NCBI RefSeq assembly: GCF_030936135.1
Contig: NC_082597.1
Span: forward strand, 80,520,495 to 80,584,494
DNA: 64,000 bases
Source: Gavia stellata
Taxonomy: Eukaryota > Chordata > Aves > Gaviiformes > Gaviidae
Direction: 5' to 3'
This document shows, piece by piece, positions 34,049-45,844 of this stretch. The notes beneath the pieces were generated by a model, which saw only the letters and a program-made list of their open reading frames with translations, was not told the origin of the DNA and did not search any database. Made by a program: the position numbers and the translations under genes. Each line of letters starts with the position of its first letter. Position 1 is the first letter of the stretch.

Positions 34049-35338
34049 GCAGACCTCCCTCCCCACTGGAGCAAGCCAAAGTGGCCTCCAGAGGAACTGC
34101 TGGCAGCTGGTGGAGCCCGGGCGTACATGCCCACAAGGTCTAGGTGCCGACCCCCTTGCTGAGCTGGGCTGTAGGGCTGGCCCAGCTGCCCTATCAGCCA
34201 AACACCTCCCACCACCCTCCCCTGCCCCGCAGCCTCGCGCCCCGTGCCGGCGGAGCCCGAGGTCAGCCTCTGCAGGGCCAGCGTGTGGGTGCCCGTGTCC
34301 CCCACGCACAGGCGCCGGTGCCCGTTTCTGACGAGCAAGTCGCCGTGGCGGGGCGCGGGGCGGTGCAGAGGAGCCCCCGCCTCTCCCCGCAGTTCCCCGG
34401 CTGGCACAGCCTGTGCCGTTCCCCTGCCCACCAGCACCCAAGCCCCGTCGGGTGCTGTTGGGTGGTTTTCCCACTGCGCCGGCAGAGAAAGAGCAGCAGG
34501 AGCCGGCTCCACCTGCAGCCACAGCTCCCTGCCAGCTTGTCTCCTCTGGGACGCCTGCCTCTCAGGGACCTATTAGCACAGGCACCCGTGGAGGATGCCG
34601 TCAGGCGAGCCTGGGACTGCGGAGCTGGTTTTCCTGCTCCCGTTTGGGAAAAAGCGCTCTTTGCAGCAGGTGCCAGAGCCGTAGCTGAGAGGAAGGGACT
34701 GGGGCCAGGAGCCACGCTCGCTTGAAGAGGTGGCGAGTGCTCGGGTGCCTGCTACAGCCGTGGCCCCTTTTGATCAGCAGGTCTTCTCGCAGGTGGTGCC
34801 CAGCCCCGGCGCCTGGCTGTGGGCAGCAGGCTGGGCGTAGAAGCAGCTTGCGAGGAGGCGGGGAGGGCAAGAGCAAGGGCAGGACTTTGCTCAGGCGCTT
34901 TGGCCCCCGAGAGCTCTGGAGAGGCGCAATGCCGAAGGTGCAAAAGCGTCCAGCGCTGGCCTGATGCTGAGCCTAGCGGGGCAGTGGGAATTTTGCCACG
35001 GCCGTCAGTGGGCTCAGAGCTGTGCCAGCATTGCCCACGCATGGGCATCTTACCCGTGGGGGCTGCACAGGAAGGAAAAACCCAGGGCAAAAGTGTTCCT
35101 AGGGATAAACGGAAAGGAAGCAGAGGTGGCTTTGGGTGGATTTATGCATTGACAGGGGGTGGCCAACGTACCGGGATTCAGCAAAGCCGTGTTTTTCCTT
35201 GCCCTTTTTCCCTACACGCAGAGAGCGTAAGAGCTCTTCTGCTTGGTGAAAAAGCGATGCTCGTGACTCGGGGAGAGTAGCTCCAAAGAGCAGAAGGTAA
35301 CGGAAAGGAAATAGACGAGACACATTGAAATCAACGCA
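34049..35338. other. GC-rich spacer downstream of copy F
   Basis: Counterpart of 6633-7921, of the B-like variant type. Overlapping open frames on both strands, one running on into the upstream spacer, show no recognisable protein. The ATTAAA signal for copy F is at 35339-35344 on the minus strand. Confidence 0.55.
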
Positions 35339-35471
35339 TTTAATAAAATAAAACATCTTTTTTTCTTCCCTAAAAGCTGTGTTAAAAATACCTAACTCTA
35401 CATTGTTTCAAAACGGAGAGAAAGCTCCTTGGTCTGGGGTACACTGTAATTTTTCAAAGCAATGCAGCCAA

Positions 35472-36716
35472 CTAGACAAATGTATTTGGAGGATTGGACT
35501 GAATAGGCCAGGCAAGCTTTTTTTCTTTTGCTTCTCTGTTAAAAGCGTCATAGATGGAGTCCTTGGTGACAGGTTTGGCCGTAGCTCGGATATCTGCAAT
35601 GCCAACGTGATTTTTCTTGGCTATGCAGGAACTGGTGGTGATGGTGTAGGCGTTGCTTCTGTAGCATTTCATGGCAGACATGCAAAATGTTTCTTTCATC
35701 CCTCTTCTGAAGTTGGCATTATAGATGGAGTAGAGGGTGGGCTTAGAGGCTGACGAACTGAAAGAGATGAAGGTGACGGCCAGGAAAACCACGGAGCTCA
35801 TTCTGTAGTCTGTTTCCTGCGGGTGCCACAGCTGCGCCACGTAAAAAGGGAGCCAGGACAGGAGAAAGACCGCGTTTAACATTAAGAACATCTTGATGGT
35901 TTTCACTTTTGCTCTTGGGACAATATTCGTTGTCCTCCTGACAGTCCTACCGTCGGTGCCTATCCTCCAAATGTACTTGATGACCTTCCAGTAGAAGAGG
36001 ATGATGAGGATGGCTGGGATGAAGAACACCACGCAGAGGTGGACGATACCGTAGACGGCTCCTTCCCAAGAATCAGGGAGGAAAAAGTTGCAGTGGTCGT
36101 CGCTGTTGGAGCCGTAGAAGAAGAAAGCCGGTGACGCCAAGAGAGCATCAAAGAGCCAGGAGGCCAGAATCATCTTCTTGGCTTTCTCCCTTGACACTTT
36201 GAAGCTCAGGGGGTAGACGATAGTGTAGAATCGGTCCAGGCAGATAGAGAGGAGCACGTAGATCTGGACTCCAGGGGCGAGGTACTGTACGTACCTGACC
36301 AGCTTGCACATCACGTTCCCCAGCACCCACCTGCCGTAGGTGAACTGGAGCAGCACGAAGGGCACGCTCGCGACGCTGCTGAGAAGGTCTGCACAAGCCA
36401 TGGAGACCACAAAATAGTTGGTTGTGGATTGTGTCCTCCTGCTCCTGTGGATCACTAAGCAAACGAGAGAGTTGCCAAAGACGGAAATCAGCCACAGCGC
36501 TCCCAAAACGGTGCCGGCTGCTGCAATTTCCCCCGGCCTCGGCTCATACTGCAAGACAGGGTGGTCCCTGCTTGAGCCGGGTCCCGGGGGTGACTCCGCC
36601 ATCTCGTAGCCAGCCGGAGAGATGGAGGCTTCGGGGAAGCTCTTGTTCTGCAGCAGGAGCAGTAAGGTAGGGAGAACCAAAGGAGCGCTGCTGTTAGCCA
36701 TGCTGTGGGCCAACAT
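35472..36716 (-). CDS. GPR19: GPR19 receptor, copy F, the ancestral-type copy
   Basis: A 414-residue class A orphan receptor from the ATG at 36716. Visible features are sequons N8 and N24, TM1 with GNS (81-83), D110 in TM2, C137, DRF (161-163), C209, P234 in TM5, W288 and P290 in TM6, and KPTLY (325-329) in place of NPxxY. The tail has C351 and ends NTFV. At each site where A-E differ as a group, F has the residue I recall from mammalian GPR19 (SFKVSREK, KVIKY, RTV, MKCY). The coding region is one exon. The acceptor at 36736/36737 joins it to an upstream leader that, unlike in A-E, still lies in single-copy sequence. Human GPR19 is reported mainly from brain and testis and its ligand is unsettled. 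Identity is firm; function here is inferred from the family. Confidence 0.97.
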   Translation of the reverse strand: MLAHSMANSSAPLVLPTLLLLLQNKSFPEASISPAGYEMAESPPGPGSSRDHPVLQYEPRPGEIAAAGTVLGALWLISVFGNSLVCLVIHRSRRTQSTTNYFVVSMACADLLSSVASVPFVLLQFTYGRWVLGNVMCKLVRYVQYLAPGVQIYVLLSICLDRFYTIVYPLSFKVSREKAKKMILASWLFDALLASPAFFFYGSNSDDHCNFFLPDSWEGAVYGIVHLCVVFFIPAILIILFYWKVIKYIWRIGTDGRTVRRTTNIVPRAKVKTIKMFLMLNAVFLLSWLPFYVAQLWHPQETDYRMSSVVFLAVTFISFSSSASKPTLYSIYNANFRRGMKETFCMSAMKCYRSNAYTITTSSCIAKKNHVGIADIRATAKPVTKDSIYDAFNREAKEKKLAWPIQSNPPNTFV

Positions 36717-36736
36717 GGCCACGTCTCTTGCTCAGG

Positions 36737-38928
36737 CTGCACAAAGAGAGAAGAGAAAAGGCTCTATTTAACAAGCACGTGTGACAAACCTACCCTGAGC
36801 AATGAAAGGTAACTTGAAGTAGTACAGGGGCTGCTTAAAGGAGCCGATTTCAGGGAAACGGTCCGAAAGATGCAGTGAGCCTATCTGGGCCAGCGGAGGC
36901 CATTCAGTTTCATGCAGATTTTTATGAATGGCCTGAGTATTTTAGGACCATTGGTAAAATAATAGATGTATTGCTAGGTAGAGTTTCCACTCTTGGAGTT
37001 AACCATGTGGTTGCGTTCGTTCTATCCTATCACAGGTATAAAATGGAAAAATACTTAGTATTAGCGCCTATCCATTTAGAGACACCGTATTGGGGCATTA
37101 TGCTCAAAATGTGTCCTTTCAGTCTTGCTATTGACATGCAAAGCCTATTGCTCATTAGAAACAGAAAGTCTTTTTCTGTGTCTATGTTGGGTGAATGCTT
37201 AACTCTAGAGTCTTGATACTGTTCGAGATAAATCCGGATTCAATTAATGACCTGAAGATGAAAAACTTCATCCCAGAATCCCAATGAACAACTTCAAAAA
37301 GCCACCAGCATCCTCCTCAGCTTTCCAATTGATCCAAATTCTCAGCTTTGTTTTCTGAGTTTTCTTTCAATGTTTTGCTGATGCTTTTTGCTCTGCCTTC
37401 TCTAGCTCTGCATCTATGACCTATTACTTTTTCCTTGTCTGCCTACTCAGAGCAGTGCCTGACAGCACAAAGCCACTGGATGAATCTGGGATCTTGCTCC
37501 TTGCACTGTTTTGCATGTCATCTTCAATAATGCAATGCAAAAAAATAGTCAGATGTGAAAGAAGAGAAAATGTATTAATTGCTTGACATGGTTTGAGAAG
37601 ATTTTTTTTCCTCTAGCTTTTGAGACCCTGTATTCATTAGCTGTGCTTAATATAACATTGCATGTTTCACATGAACAGGCTTGATGTACAATCAGCTGCA
37701 TAGCTCGGGCATAAATTTAGCATGCTTGAAAATTCAGAATGAGTTTGAGAGCGGCACAGCACAGCTGCATGGACATAGCCAGTCTGCATAGCAGCCGGGC
37801 TGCCGCAGAACCCCGCTGCACCTCTCCTCGCACCATGCCTGGCTGCTGACTCGGCATCATCGGAAAAGTGGGCCAACACATGAGTCACCAAGGCTGCTCC
37901 CAAAGCAGCTGGCCTTATTTAGCAGCTTTCGCATGCAGGTAGTGTCTGGGAGCTGAAAACATGACTCAGGTTAAGTTGGACTTGTAGTTAAAGCAGTTGG
38001 AGGCTAGTGACAACTGGGTTTGTTTCAGTGGGGCGTGTTAAACAAGGAATTTTGCATGTCACGGTCCTGTCACAATCACACTTGGAGACATCAGCAGTGA
38101 GACCAAGCATTGGGTGTCGTGGGGGTTGAGTTCCTGACTGCCTGCAAGGGGCACCGTGCATCTGAGCCTGCAGATGATACCCTGCCCCTCGTCCCATCTT
38201 CTGCTGGAGGGCTGGGCAGTGCTGCCCAGCCTGGCCTTTGCTTTCCCCTCATCCTTAGCTGCCTTCCCTCATCATTTTCTTAGTAGCTTTGCCTGGAAGA
38301 TGATTCCTGGTTTCTCAATCAATTCCTGTTTGTCTTTCCCCACCCTCCGTCGGGTGGATCTGCTCCCCTGGAGATACCCTGCCATTATCAGCTGTCTGCA
38401 GGGTATTTGGGCTGCTGTCTCTGGCAGAGTGGCAGGACGCATTGACAGTACAACCTGCTAAATTACACATTAGAATTATCTGTAATAGAATAATACATGT
38501 GGAGCCTATTAACCAGGTAGAGAAGAAGATTATGGCCTAATTTTCTTCCTTAATTTCCCCTTCTTGCCATGCAGAAGTATGTGCCATTTAAAAACAGCCA
38601 GCTGCACAAATGAAGCTCAGGAGAAGAATAACCAGATGGAATTTCTTGACTGATATTGAGGAGTAGGGGAAGTCAGGTACAAGAATGAAACGACCTTCCT
38701 AAGCCTTTAAAATGTGCAGACTTGCTAACAACTGTTCTCACAATATTTATCCTGGTAAGCCATATCTGCTGTCTGTGTCTTTTCGGACCTGAGACATTTA
38801 ATTATGCAGGTGGGTAAGCCCAAAAATAGTTACAGGGTTGTAGCACTCGAATAGTACTTTTTTCTGTTGCATTTTGCCTACAAGTCAGCTGAACCACTGT
38901 TTACTGGAGAACACAGGTAGCCTGCAAA
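36737..38928. other. GPR19 5' intron (F) and duplication breakpoint
   Basis: Positions 36737-36934 match the upstream side of A-E. At 36935 the match ends. TTAGGACC (36942-36949) also occurs just past the junction in A-E, so a short microhomology sits at the breakpoint. From here on the sequence is single-copy and AT-richer. I see no coding exon. A small plus-strand frame across the breakpoint (36875-37216) is not conserved. Confidence 0.6.
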
Positions 38929-39071
38929 CATAGAATCATAGAATCGTTTAGGTTGGAAAAGACCCTTAAGATCATCGAATCCAACCATAAAACCTAACAC
39001 TGCTAAGTCCACCACTAAACCATGTCCCTAAGCGCCACGTCTATGCGTCTTTTAAATACCTCCAGGGATGG
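38929..39071 (-). mobile_element. CR1 LINE 3' fragment
   Basis: The plus strand begins with an ATAGAATCATAGAATC run, the reverse complement of the CR1 8-bp tail repeat. It continues through the typical GGTTGGAAAAGACC, TCCAACC and CTCCAGGGATGG blocks. The element is 5' truncated, as is usual for CR1, with its 3' end at 38929. The block reading CCACTAAACCATGTCCC is the type common in many birds. Confidence 0.9.
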
Positions 39072-42000
39072 TAAAACAGAAGAGGCACCAAACATAGGTG
39101 CAAGTAATACCATATTTTGTGATTTTTTCTTCATTGGAAAAATCCAAAGTCATTCAGCACACTGCCCACAAGATCCAGGAGAAAATATAAGTGCAATAAG
39201 AGGGACTTTAACTACCCTGAGCATAGGATTGCTCTGGTTGAACATCAATTACTTGGTTTAGTTTTTTAAAAAGAAAATGCTATCTGATTAACCAATGTGC
39301 TCTGAGATTCCTGCATTCCTAGTCATAGATAATTTTTCCTTCTAATGAACCAGAAGCTGATCTCCTTTTATATTAAAAGATCTCTATTCAACCCTATTTT
39401 TCCTAGGTGGCACTGAGATCAGAATCGTGCCTTGATTTAGCACTAAGAACCTTAGTGTCCATAGCCCAGCATATCTTTTTCTTCTGTGGGCAAGTCTGTT
39501 TTTTATAGTGGAGACTTAAACTTTTGCATTATGAGTAGTGCTCCTCATGGGAACATGAGCGTGAAAAAATCTGCATGGGTCTGGGATGTAAATAACTAGA
39601 GATTCTGTATCTTGCTACATTATGAATCTCCAATTCCCATGCCCCCATTTGCTGCCTCGCTTACTGAAATATGATTTAAGTGTTAGTGAACTGTTCAATT
39701 GCAAATATCAGATCTGTAAGAAAACAGCGATGAGCTCTTTACCCTCCCTCTGCCTTGCAGGTCAATAAGCAGGTATTAGAAACACAAAAATAAAAAAAAA
39801 AGCATTGCAAATTATTATTATTATTATTTTTTTATTATTAACAAAAATGCTTTTGTTTTACTTTCCCTTTAAACATATGTAACACTGAGCTGAGTGAAAA
39901 GTTACTTTCTAGTAATTGTGAGTCTCCATGGATGCAGCAGTGCCAAAAAACTCACTTTTTCTTTTGAACATTTTAGAGTGGGAATCCTTTTAAAACTGGT
40001 ATAAGGACTTCCTGTATTTCTGTTTAAAACCCTAAATTTTGTGCATTTGCTTGGGGGAAAAAAAAAAAGGCCATGTGAAATGACTCATAATCATCAAAGA
40101 GGGATTTCCTGGTGCCACAGTTCCTATTTTATGGACCTTAATTTGCAGTTTGAAGGTCCAAACACTCAATTTTCAGGGTTATCCCTTTGGGTTGATAGCA
40201 AAGGAAACATATTCTTGCTAACTCTCCAAAACAGTTCTGTTACTTAGAGAAGAAGTATATGAAGGCACAAGAACTTCATAAAATCGCTGTCACATCTACT
40301 TTGCTGTTGCATAAAGCCCATATGGCATAGTTACTATGTGTTTGCATCTTTACTGTCCTGTCTAGAAATGTAGTGTCCATTGCAATTTGGAAGAGTAAAA
40401 CATAGTAAGATTCACAAAGGAATGCAATAAATGGCTTTTTAAATGTTTAATCAAAAGAATAAACTTTTTTTTTCCCCCAGCCACTGTTTTTCAGGATTAA
40501 AAAAGTAGTTAAAGAAACAGATCATTGTACATTGCTTAACCAAGCATGAGCAGAGGGGCTTTTTTATTCAACATATTTTACCTCTCCACATCATAACTGC
40601 AAAACAGTAGGCAAGCTTTGGCCCAGCAAATTATTTCAAAAGCATTAAGCTGGTCCTTTACTCCTTAAACTTCCGTCTCTGAAGAATATCTCAGGAATAG
40701 CTGCCAGACTGGAAGAGGAATGCTTCATCTAACTGAGTTTAATCAACATTAGAAGTGGGAGTAAATTGAATCAGAATGGGGGGGCTTTTGTCTGGGTGTA
40801 AGATGCTAAGATTTGCCTAAATTCAAATTGATTACCCTGTGTGTATATCGTCTCAGTGTAATAATCCTTTTCTAGAAGAGCACAGAGTCTTTTAACCTTT
40901 CTCTGTTTCTTGCTATGCGGTGATGTCTGTGTGCATATTGAGGCCATTTAGTACTTCTGCTTCCAGTGGAGGAATGCGGATACACATGCTTTTGTAAGCA
41001 CACAGATTCCCTGCCAGTTCTTTTCTCTGGTCTAGTGCTCAGAAAAATGCTCAGCTATTCGCCCTGTTCCTCTTACGAAGGCTTTTCTATTCTCCGGGTG
41101 GCTCTCCTGAGCAAAGCCTGAAAATCTCTCGAGGTGAAGTGTGTTCTTCCTCACTCTCTGCATTCCAGTGCATGGGGATAGAAAACATCTGCCCCTCTTT
41201 TATCAGGAGAGTAAAATACTTTGAATGCAACAAAACTTTTGAGATCCATGCCCATATCTCATACGTTGCTGCCTGCTCCCTGGCTCTACCCAGCTGGTGG
41301 AGATTCCAGTTCTGCAGCATGAGTAGCTAAAGGTGACATGACTAGAAGTGTGGATAGGCTGTTCCACAGATGAAGCTTTCAGTGCCGGTGTGGTCTCATC
41401 TCAACTTATGGTAAAAACATCTGAACTGAACTGATAAGTCGATATACATTATTGCATCTTATATCAGCATCTGAGAGCCTAGCCTGTATTGCAGGGTGAG
41501 GTCATGGGAGCAGGAAATATGAATGGAATCAAAGAAAGGAAGGAAATGTTCTTAATTTCCAGCACATCTAAAGAATGTATGTTATACTCTGCTACTGCAT
41601 GAGCATGAATCTAAACAAGATTTTTCTGCTCTATGCTTGAGGAAAGTAAGGGCAGCTAGACAGTCCCTTTGCCATCAACCTTCATCGACTCTTCTGTTCT
41701 TTCCTGACTATTTTAACAAGGTATTAAAGCTGACAACAGGGATATAATACTGCAACACTTGCTGGGATTGGGGCCAATTTATATTTCTTGTACTTGTTGC
41801 TTGAGGAAGAATCCTTTTCCAGCTTTATCTTTTTAACTGAGCTTAGTAAGTGGTGAGCCATAAAGTAACTAACTAGACCAAGAACAGGGTCCATCTGTCT
41901 TGGTCCATCTATTGCTTCTGGGTCTATCAGCTCACATCTGGAGTAACTACTCTGACTGCAGACCTGTAGCACTGGGTCTGAGGCCTGGCCCAGGGCAAAT

Positions 42001-45000
42001 CCATGGGGCATGATTTTGATGAACATTCAGGATTCAAAACCATGTGTAAGTCACAAGTTACTGCATATTGGCGGAGTCTCCTTAAGAGACAGTGCCATCT
42101 CTTGAAGCTTACTGTGGTGTTAAAGGTTCTAGTAGCAATGGCTTTTTCCCGCATCTGAAGTCAATGACTTTTACTCATGTATTTACCGTGGCTTAAGACT
42201 GACATGTAGGCAGTCACTGTAGGTCTATTCACCTGAGGTGAGTTGCTAAGACCCGGTAGTTTATTCATGCATCTAAGCCCTAAGAGTGTGTTTATTCTCT
42301 GTTGGTGGTGGGAAGGAGCCCTTACTGTAACTGCCGATCCCACTTACACTCGATGTCATGCTCTGGTTCAGGTAAAATATGAGCCAGATTTGTGCTCATC
42401 ACTACCCAGATAGACACCCTCACCTCATCAGTATCTGCAGAGTGAGGGAACAGGTAACTCTCTTCAACCAGGGCTATGCTAAAGCACACATGGAATTTGC
42501 AACCCTCAGATCTGTAGAGAGGATGACCTTTCTGAAGAGATGGGCAGGGTCACCTACAATAAGAAATTAATCCTCCAGTGTCTGTGGGGTAGGGTCATCT
42601 GTAAGGCCCAGGGAGGACACAGCCTTCCGTCCACAGACCTGGGCTGCACCGAATGAATTGTTGGGTTTGCCACAGCCTTTTGACAGCCTGATTCTTCGAT
42701 CTGTCTCCTCTACTCTTGCCCGTGGCCTGGTCTGGCTAATCATAGGAGACACACAGAGCACAGTGCTCTGGCTACTACCTCATGAGCATAATGAGTGCAA
42801 CACACTGTTTACAAAGAGGTACGCAGTGGTTATGAGTCTCCTGTTACAGATGTAACTCTTCTTCCCCAAAGGAAAGACCCACAGAGTTTTAAGTGTCTCA
42901 GAGCTTTATTCTGTCCTCCTACTGCTGGGACTAGTAGGCAAAACTCTAGATTAGCACTGATCTAAAAAAGAGGGCAGAACCCAGATCTGCGCCCAGTGTG
43001 ACTGTGGGGGCATGAGAAATTGGGAGCAAGGAGAAGAGGGACAGACCTCATTTACAACTCTGCTGTCAAAATAGTTTCTACCTACTGGAGTTGTCCAGGA
43101 AGGGTGTGGAGAAGCTTGAAATACAGCTTTGCAGGCTGCCTGCCCTCCTTAATGGGGACAAGCCTGTCCTTGGACATGGCTAGCCTGGACCCTTTCCTGA
43201 TTCAGAGGTAAAAAAATAGATGCTCTCCCACACACATTAATTTTTGACAATACCAGGCCCTGCCCACAACACAGCACACTCTTCTGCTTGACGTGAGGAA
43301 TGCAGTGCTTACCAGGGCTGTTGTGCCATGGTGGGCGTTGACAGATAAGCTGTGGTGAATCTCATGCTTGGCTGATTTCTCTGCCCATCCCTTGGATATT
43401 CGCACCCTCTCCCCACTGAGTGTCCTCTCCCCCACAGGGAAAATGTGCCAGCAGCTTTAGCGAGGACTCCAGCAGCTTAGCTCACCCTCTTACTAGCAGT
43501 GAACACAAGTTCTCATCCTAAGAGAACCTTAGGGGTGTTTTTGTTGCTTCTATATGAAAAGGTCATATAGAAATGGATTCTTGATATTAAATCTTGTAAA
43601 CGCTGCTTTCTCAGCACACAAGACGTTAATATGGCAACAGGATTTTTGCACTGGGATGTGAGAGTGCCTGTCATATGGCTCTTGACCCTTTTCAGTAATG
43701 TGGATCTAGTGCTCACGTGACACAAGTCACCTGTGCCAGACATAGTGACAGAGAGTGGGGTGGCACTGGTGGCTAATAATCATGCCAGGGATAGAGTTGC
43801 CAGAGGTCGGAAGATGCTTCCAAGAGGACTTATTTGATAGGGATAAGAGGAGGAGACCTGAATAAGCAGTAGGAGAAATTGGGCCTCCGTCAGAGGAGAT
43901 ATGGCTGTTAGTGAAAGCATTTCATAGTCTTCCTATACTAACTTGGCTGGAGAAGCTGGGAGGGCTGAAGGCCATGCAAAGCCCATAGTTAGGTTGGAAA
44001 TGCCTGATGCAGAGATGATCGTTGGAAGGGATGTCTCAGCAGAACTAGGCTCAGGGAGGACAAAAGCAGGCTACAAGAAGCCACTGAGGCAAGATGCTGG
44101 CCTCCTGAAAACCCCTGAACTGGAGACATCTTCTTGGGCAGGGTGCCAGCTGCAAGAGCTGTGTTGGCTGCCTGTCATAGGGAAAGTCTAGGGAATGATG
44201 GAAGCTGCTGGAATGGAGAAATCCCAAACACACAAGCGCTGCATCGTGTTTTGGTGCTGGGAGAACTGTGTTTGTGGTGGGGAGGGGGAGCAGACTCTAC
44301 TTGAGGATGTTAGGGTATTATTCTGCATTGTCTGATTGAAATTGGTCTCCAAATTATTAAACACCCGAGGGAGGATGCCTGGTGGGCCTGCAAAGGAAAA
44401 TGCAGATAGAGATTATATGGTGTGACCCAGATGGGGGAATTGCACTGCCCAGCTTTGCAAACAGAGGCTTCGCAGGAGAACTGCGGGGGAGTAAGAGTCT
44501 GCAAGCTCTTACTTTAAGCTAAGGAGCAGAGCTCCCCAAACATGTCTAAGGTATAGAAATTCCTCCCCTTACTGACTCATCTGAGACCAGGATAGCTAAA
44601 ATAAACTGATAAATCAAGCTTCCAAAAATCCATGTTTGGACACCCAAATACAGATTAGCTTTTAAGGATGCCTCTGGGTTAGCATCCAATTTTTCTGCAA
44701 ACCAAGCCACTTGTTTAAGTGATTAACAGTGGCTTTAACAACAAATCTTCAAGAACCACATTTGAAAATCTTTGCCAGAAAGAACTGGCTATGAATCCTG
44801 CCTCATACACACAAACGGCCTTTTGAAAGCAGAAGGCAGTTTTACTTCTCCATTACTCTGTGGAGCCAACATGCTGTTTGACATGCTGGAAGCCAGCTGG
44901 AAAAATGAAAAATATTGTTATGCATTCTTAGAGAGTATGTGCCTGAATTAGCAAAAACAGAATAGCCTTCTTGCTTCTGCTGGCTACAGATCCGCAAAGA

Positions 45001-45584
45001 TTACTATGCCTGTGGGGTTTCCCTAAGTAGCTGCATCCAGGCACCCACACAGGAAAAGGGAGACAACGCTTTCAGACAGGATGATTTCAAATTATTGACT
45101 GAAAAATACAAAAGCAGCTGGCTTAGTGCAATAACACGAGGAAGGAAGAAGCTGTTTGAATGTATCTAGAGAGAAAAAAAAAATAAAATAGATGGGCAGA
45201 GCAGTCTGCTCCATCTCAGTAAAAGTAATTTTCTGCTTTCATCAAACTGATCATGTCAGGGGATTGTTTTAAAACAAATAAGTGGCATAATTTAAAAATA
45301 ATGAATATAGGTAGACAGAATGTAGGTTTGTGGAGAAAATATCGATAGTTACTCTGCAGTGATTCTACACACCTCTCTGCTTCCAGCAGAATCAGCTTAA
45401 AATTCAAGCCCCGCAGAGCATTGGCTCCTGAGGAATGAGTCCTCCTTGCTAAAACCCAAGGATTTTAAAGGCACGTAAGTAAATACACAGAAGATCATTT
45501 ACTGGAAAAGACCACGATGCTTGTCTCTGCCAAGAGAACTATCCCTTTAGCCACAGCACTCTTCAGCACAGCACCTCTCCACCC
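39072..45584. other. Single-copy non-coding stretch, probably intron of GPR19
   Basis: AT-rich sequence with no long or motif-bearing open frame on either strand. It lies between copy F and the CpG island and would be intron if the island is the native GPR19 promoter. It contains an ATT simple repeat and several poly-A or poly-T runs (for example 39791-39800 and 40059-40068). I see no RNA gene. Confidence 0.5.
39811..39840. repeat. ATT simple repeat
   Basis: About 30 bp of imperfect trinucleotide ATT repeats, broken by a short T run. Confidence 0.85.
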
Positions 45585-45600
45585 ACATACCTGCTCCAAA
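45585..45600 (-). other. Candidate splice donor of a GPR19 5' exon
   Basis: On the minus strand GGAGCAG is followed by GTATGT, a good donor, with the exon edge at 45591. The exon would lie to the right, beginning in the CpG island about 250-600 bp away. Spliced to the acceptor at 36736 it gives an intron of about 8.9 kb. This is inference from splice-site sequence and position only. Confidence 0.35.
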
Positions 45601-45844
45601 GCACAATCCCAGAGGCGCCGGTCGCGTCCTTTCTCTGTTTGTAATCCCAAGTGAAGGCACCCCTGGGAAGGCGCCGATCATACTGGAAACCCGGGAGTAT
45701 ATTCACATCTGTAGCTGCCTCTGCCCGGATATTTGTAAAGCGGGTTGAGGGGGAGGGATGGGGTATTCTACCCCTCTTCTTTGACGGAGGAAAAAATGAC
45801 GTTTCGCAGGGCTGGCTGCTGCCACCAGTTTCTTTCTGTGTCAT

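Larger units (their letters stand above)
1..36934. repeat. Tandem array of GPR19-containing segments
   Basis: Six GPR19 coding exons in the same orientation are separated by near-identical spacers. Lining up start codons gives steps of 8399, 7544, 8476, 6713 and 4683 bp. The right edge is visible because copy F matches the others through position 36934 and then enters unrelated sequence, while A-E continue into the spacer. Units therefore run 1120-9518, 9519-17062, 17063-25538, 25539-32251 and 32252-36934, with a partial unit before 1120. By eye the spacers differ by about 1 percent or less, so the amplification is recent. The left end of the array is outside the window, so the total copy number is unknown. 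Confidence 0.95.
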
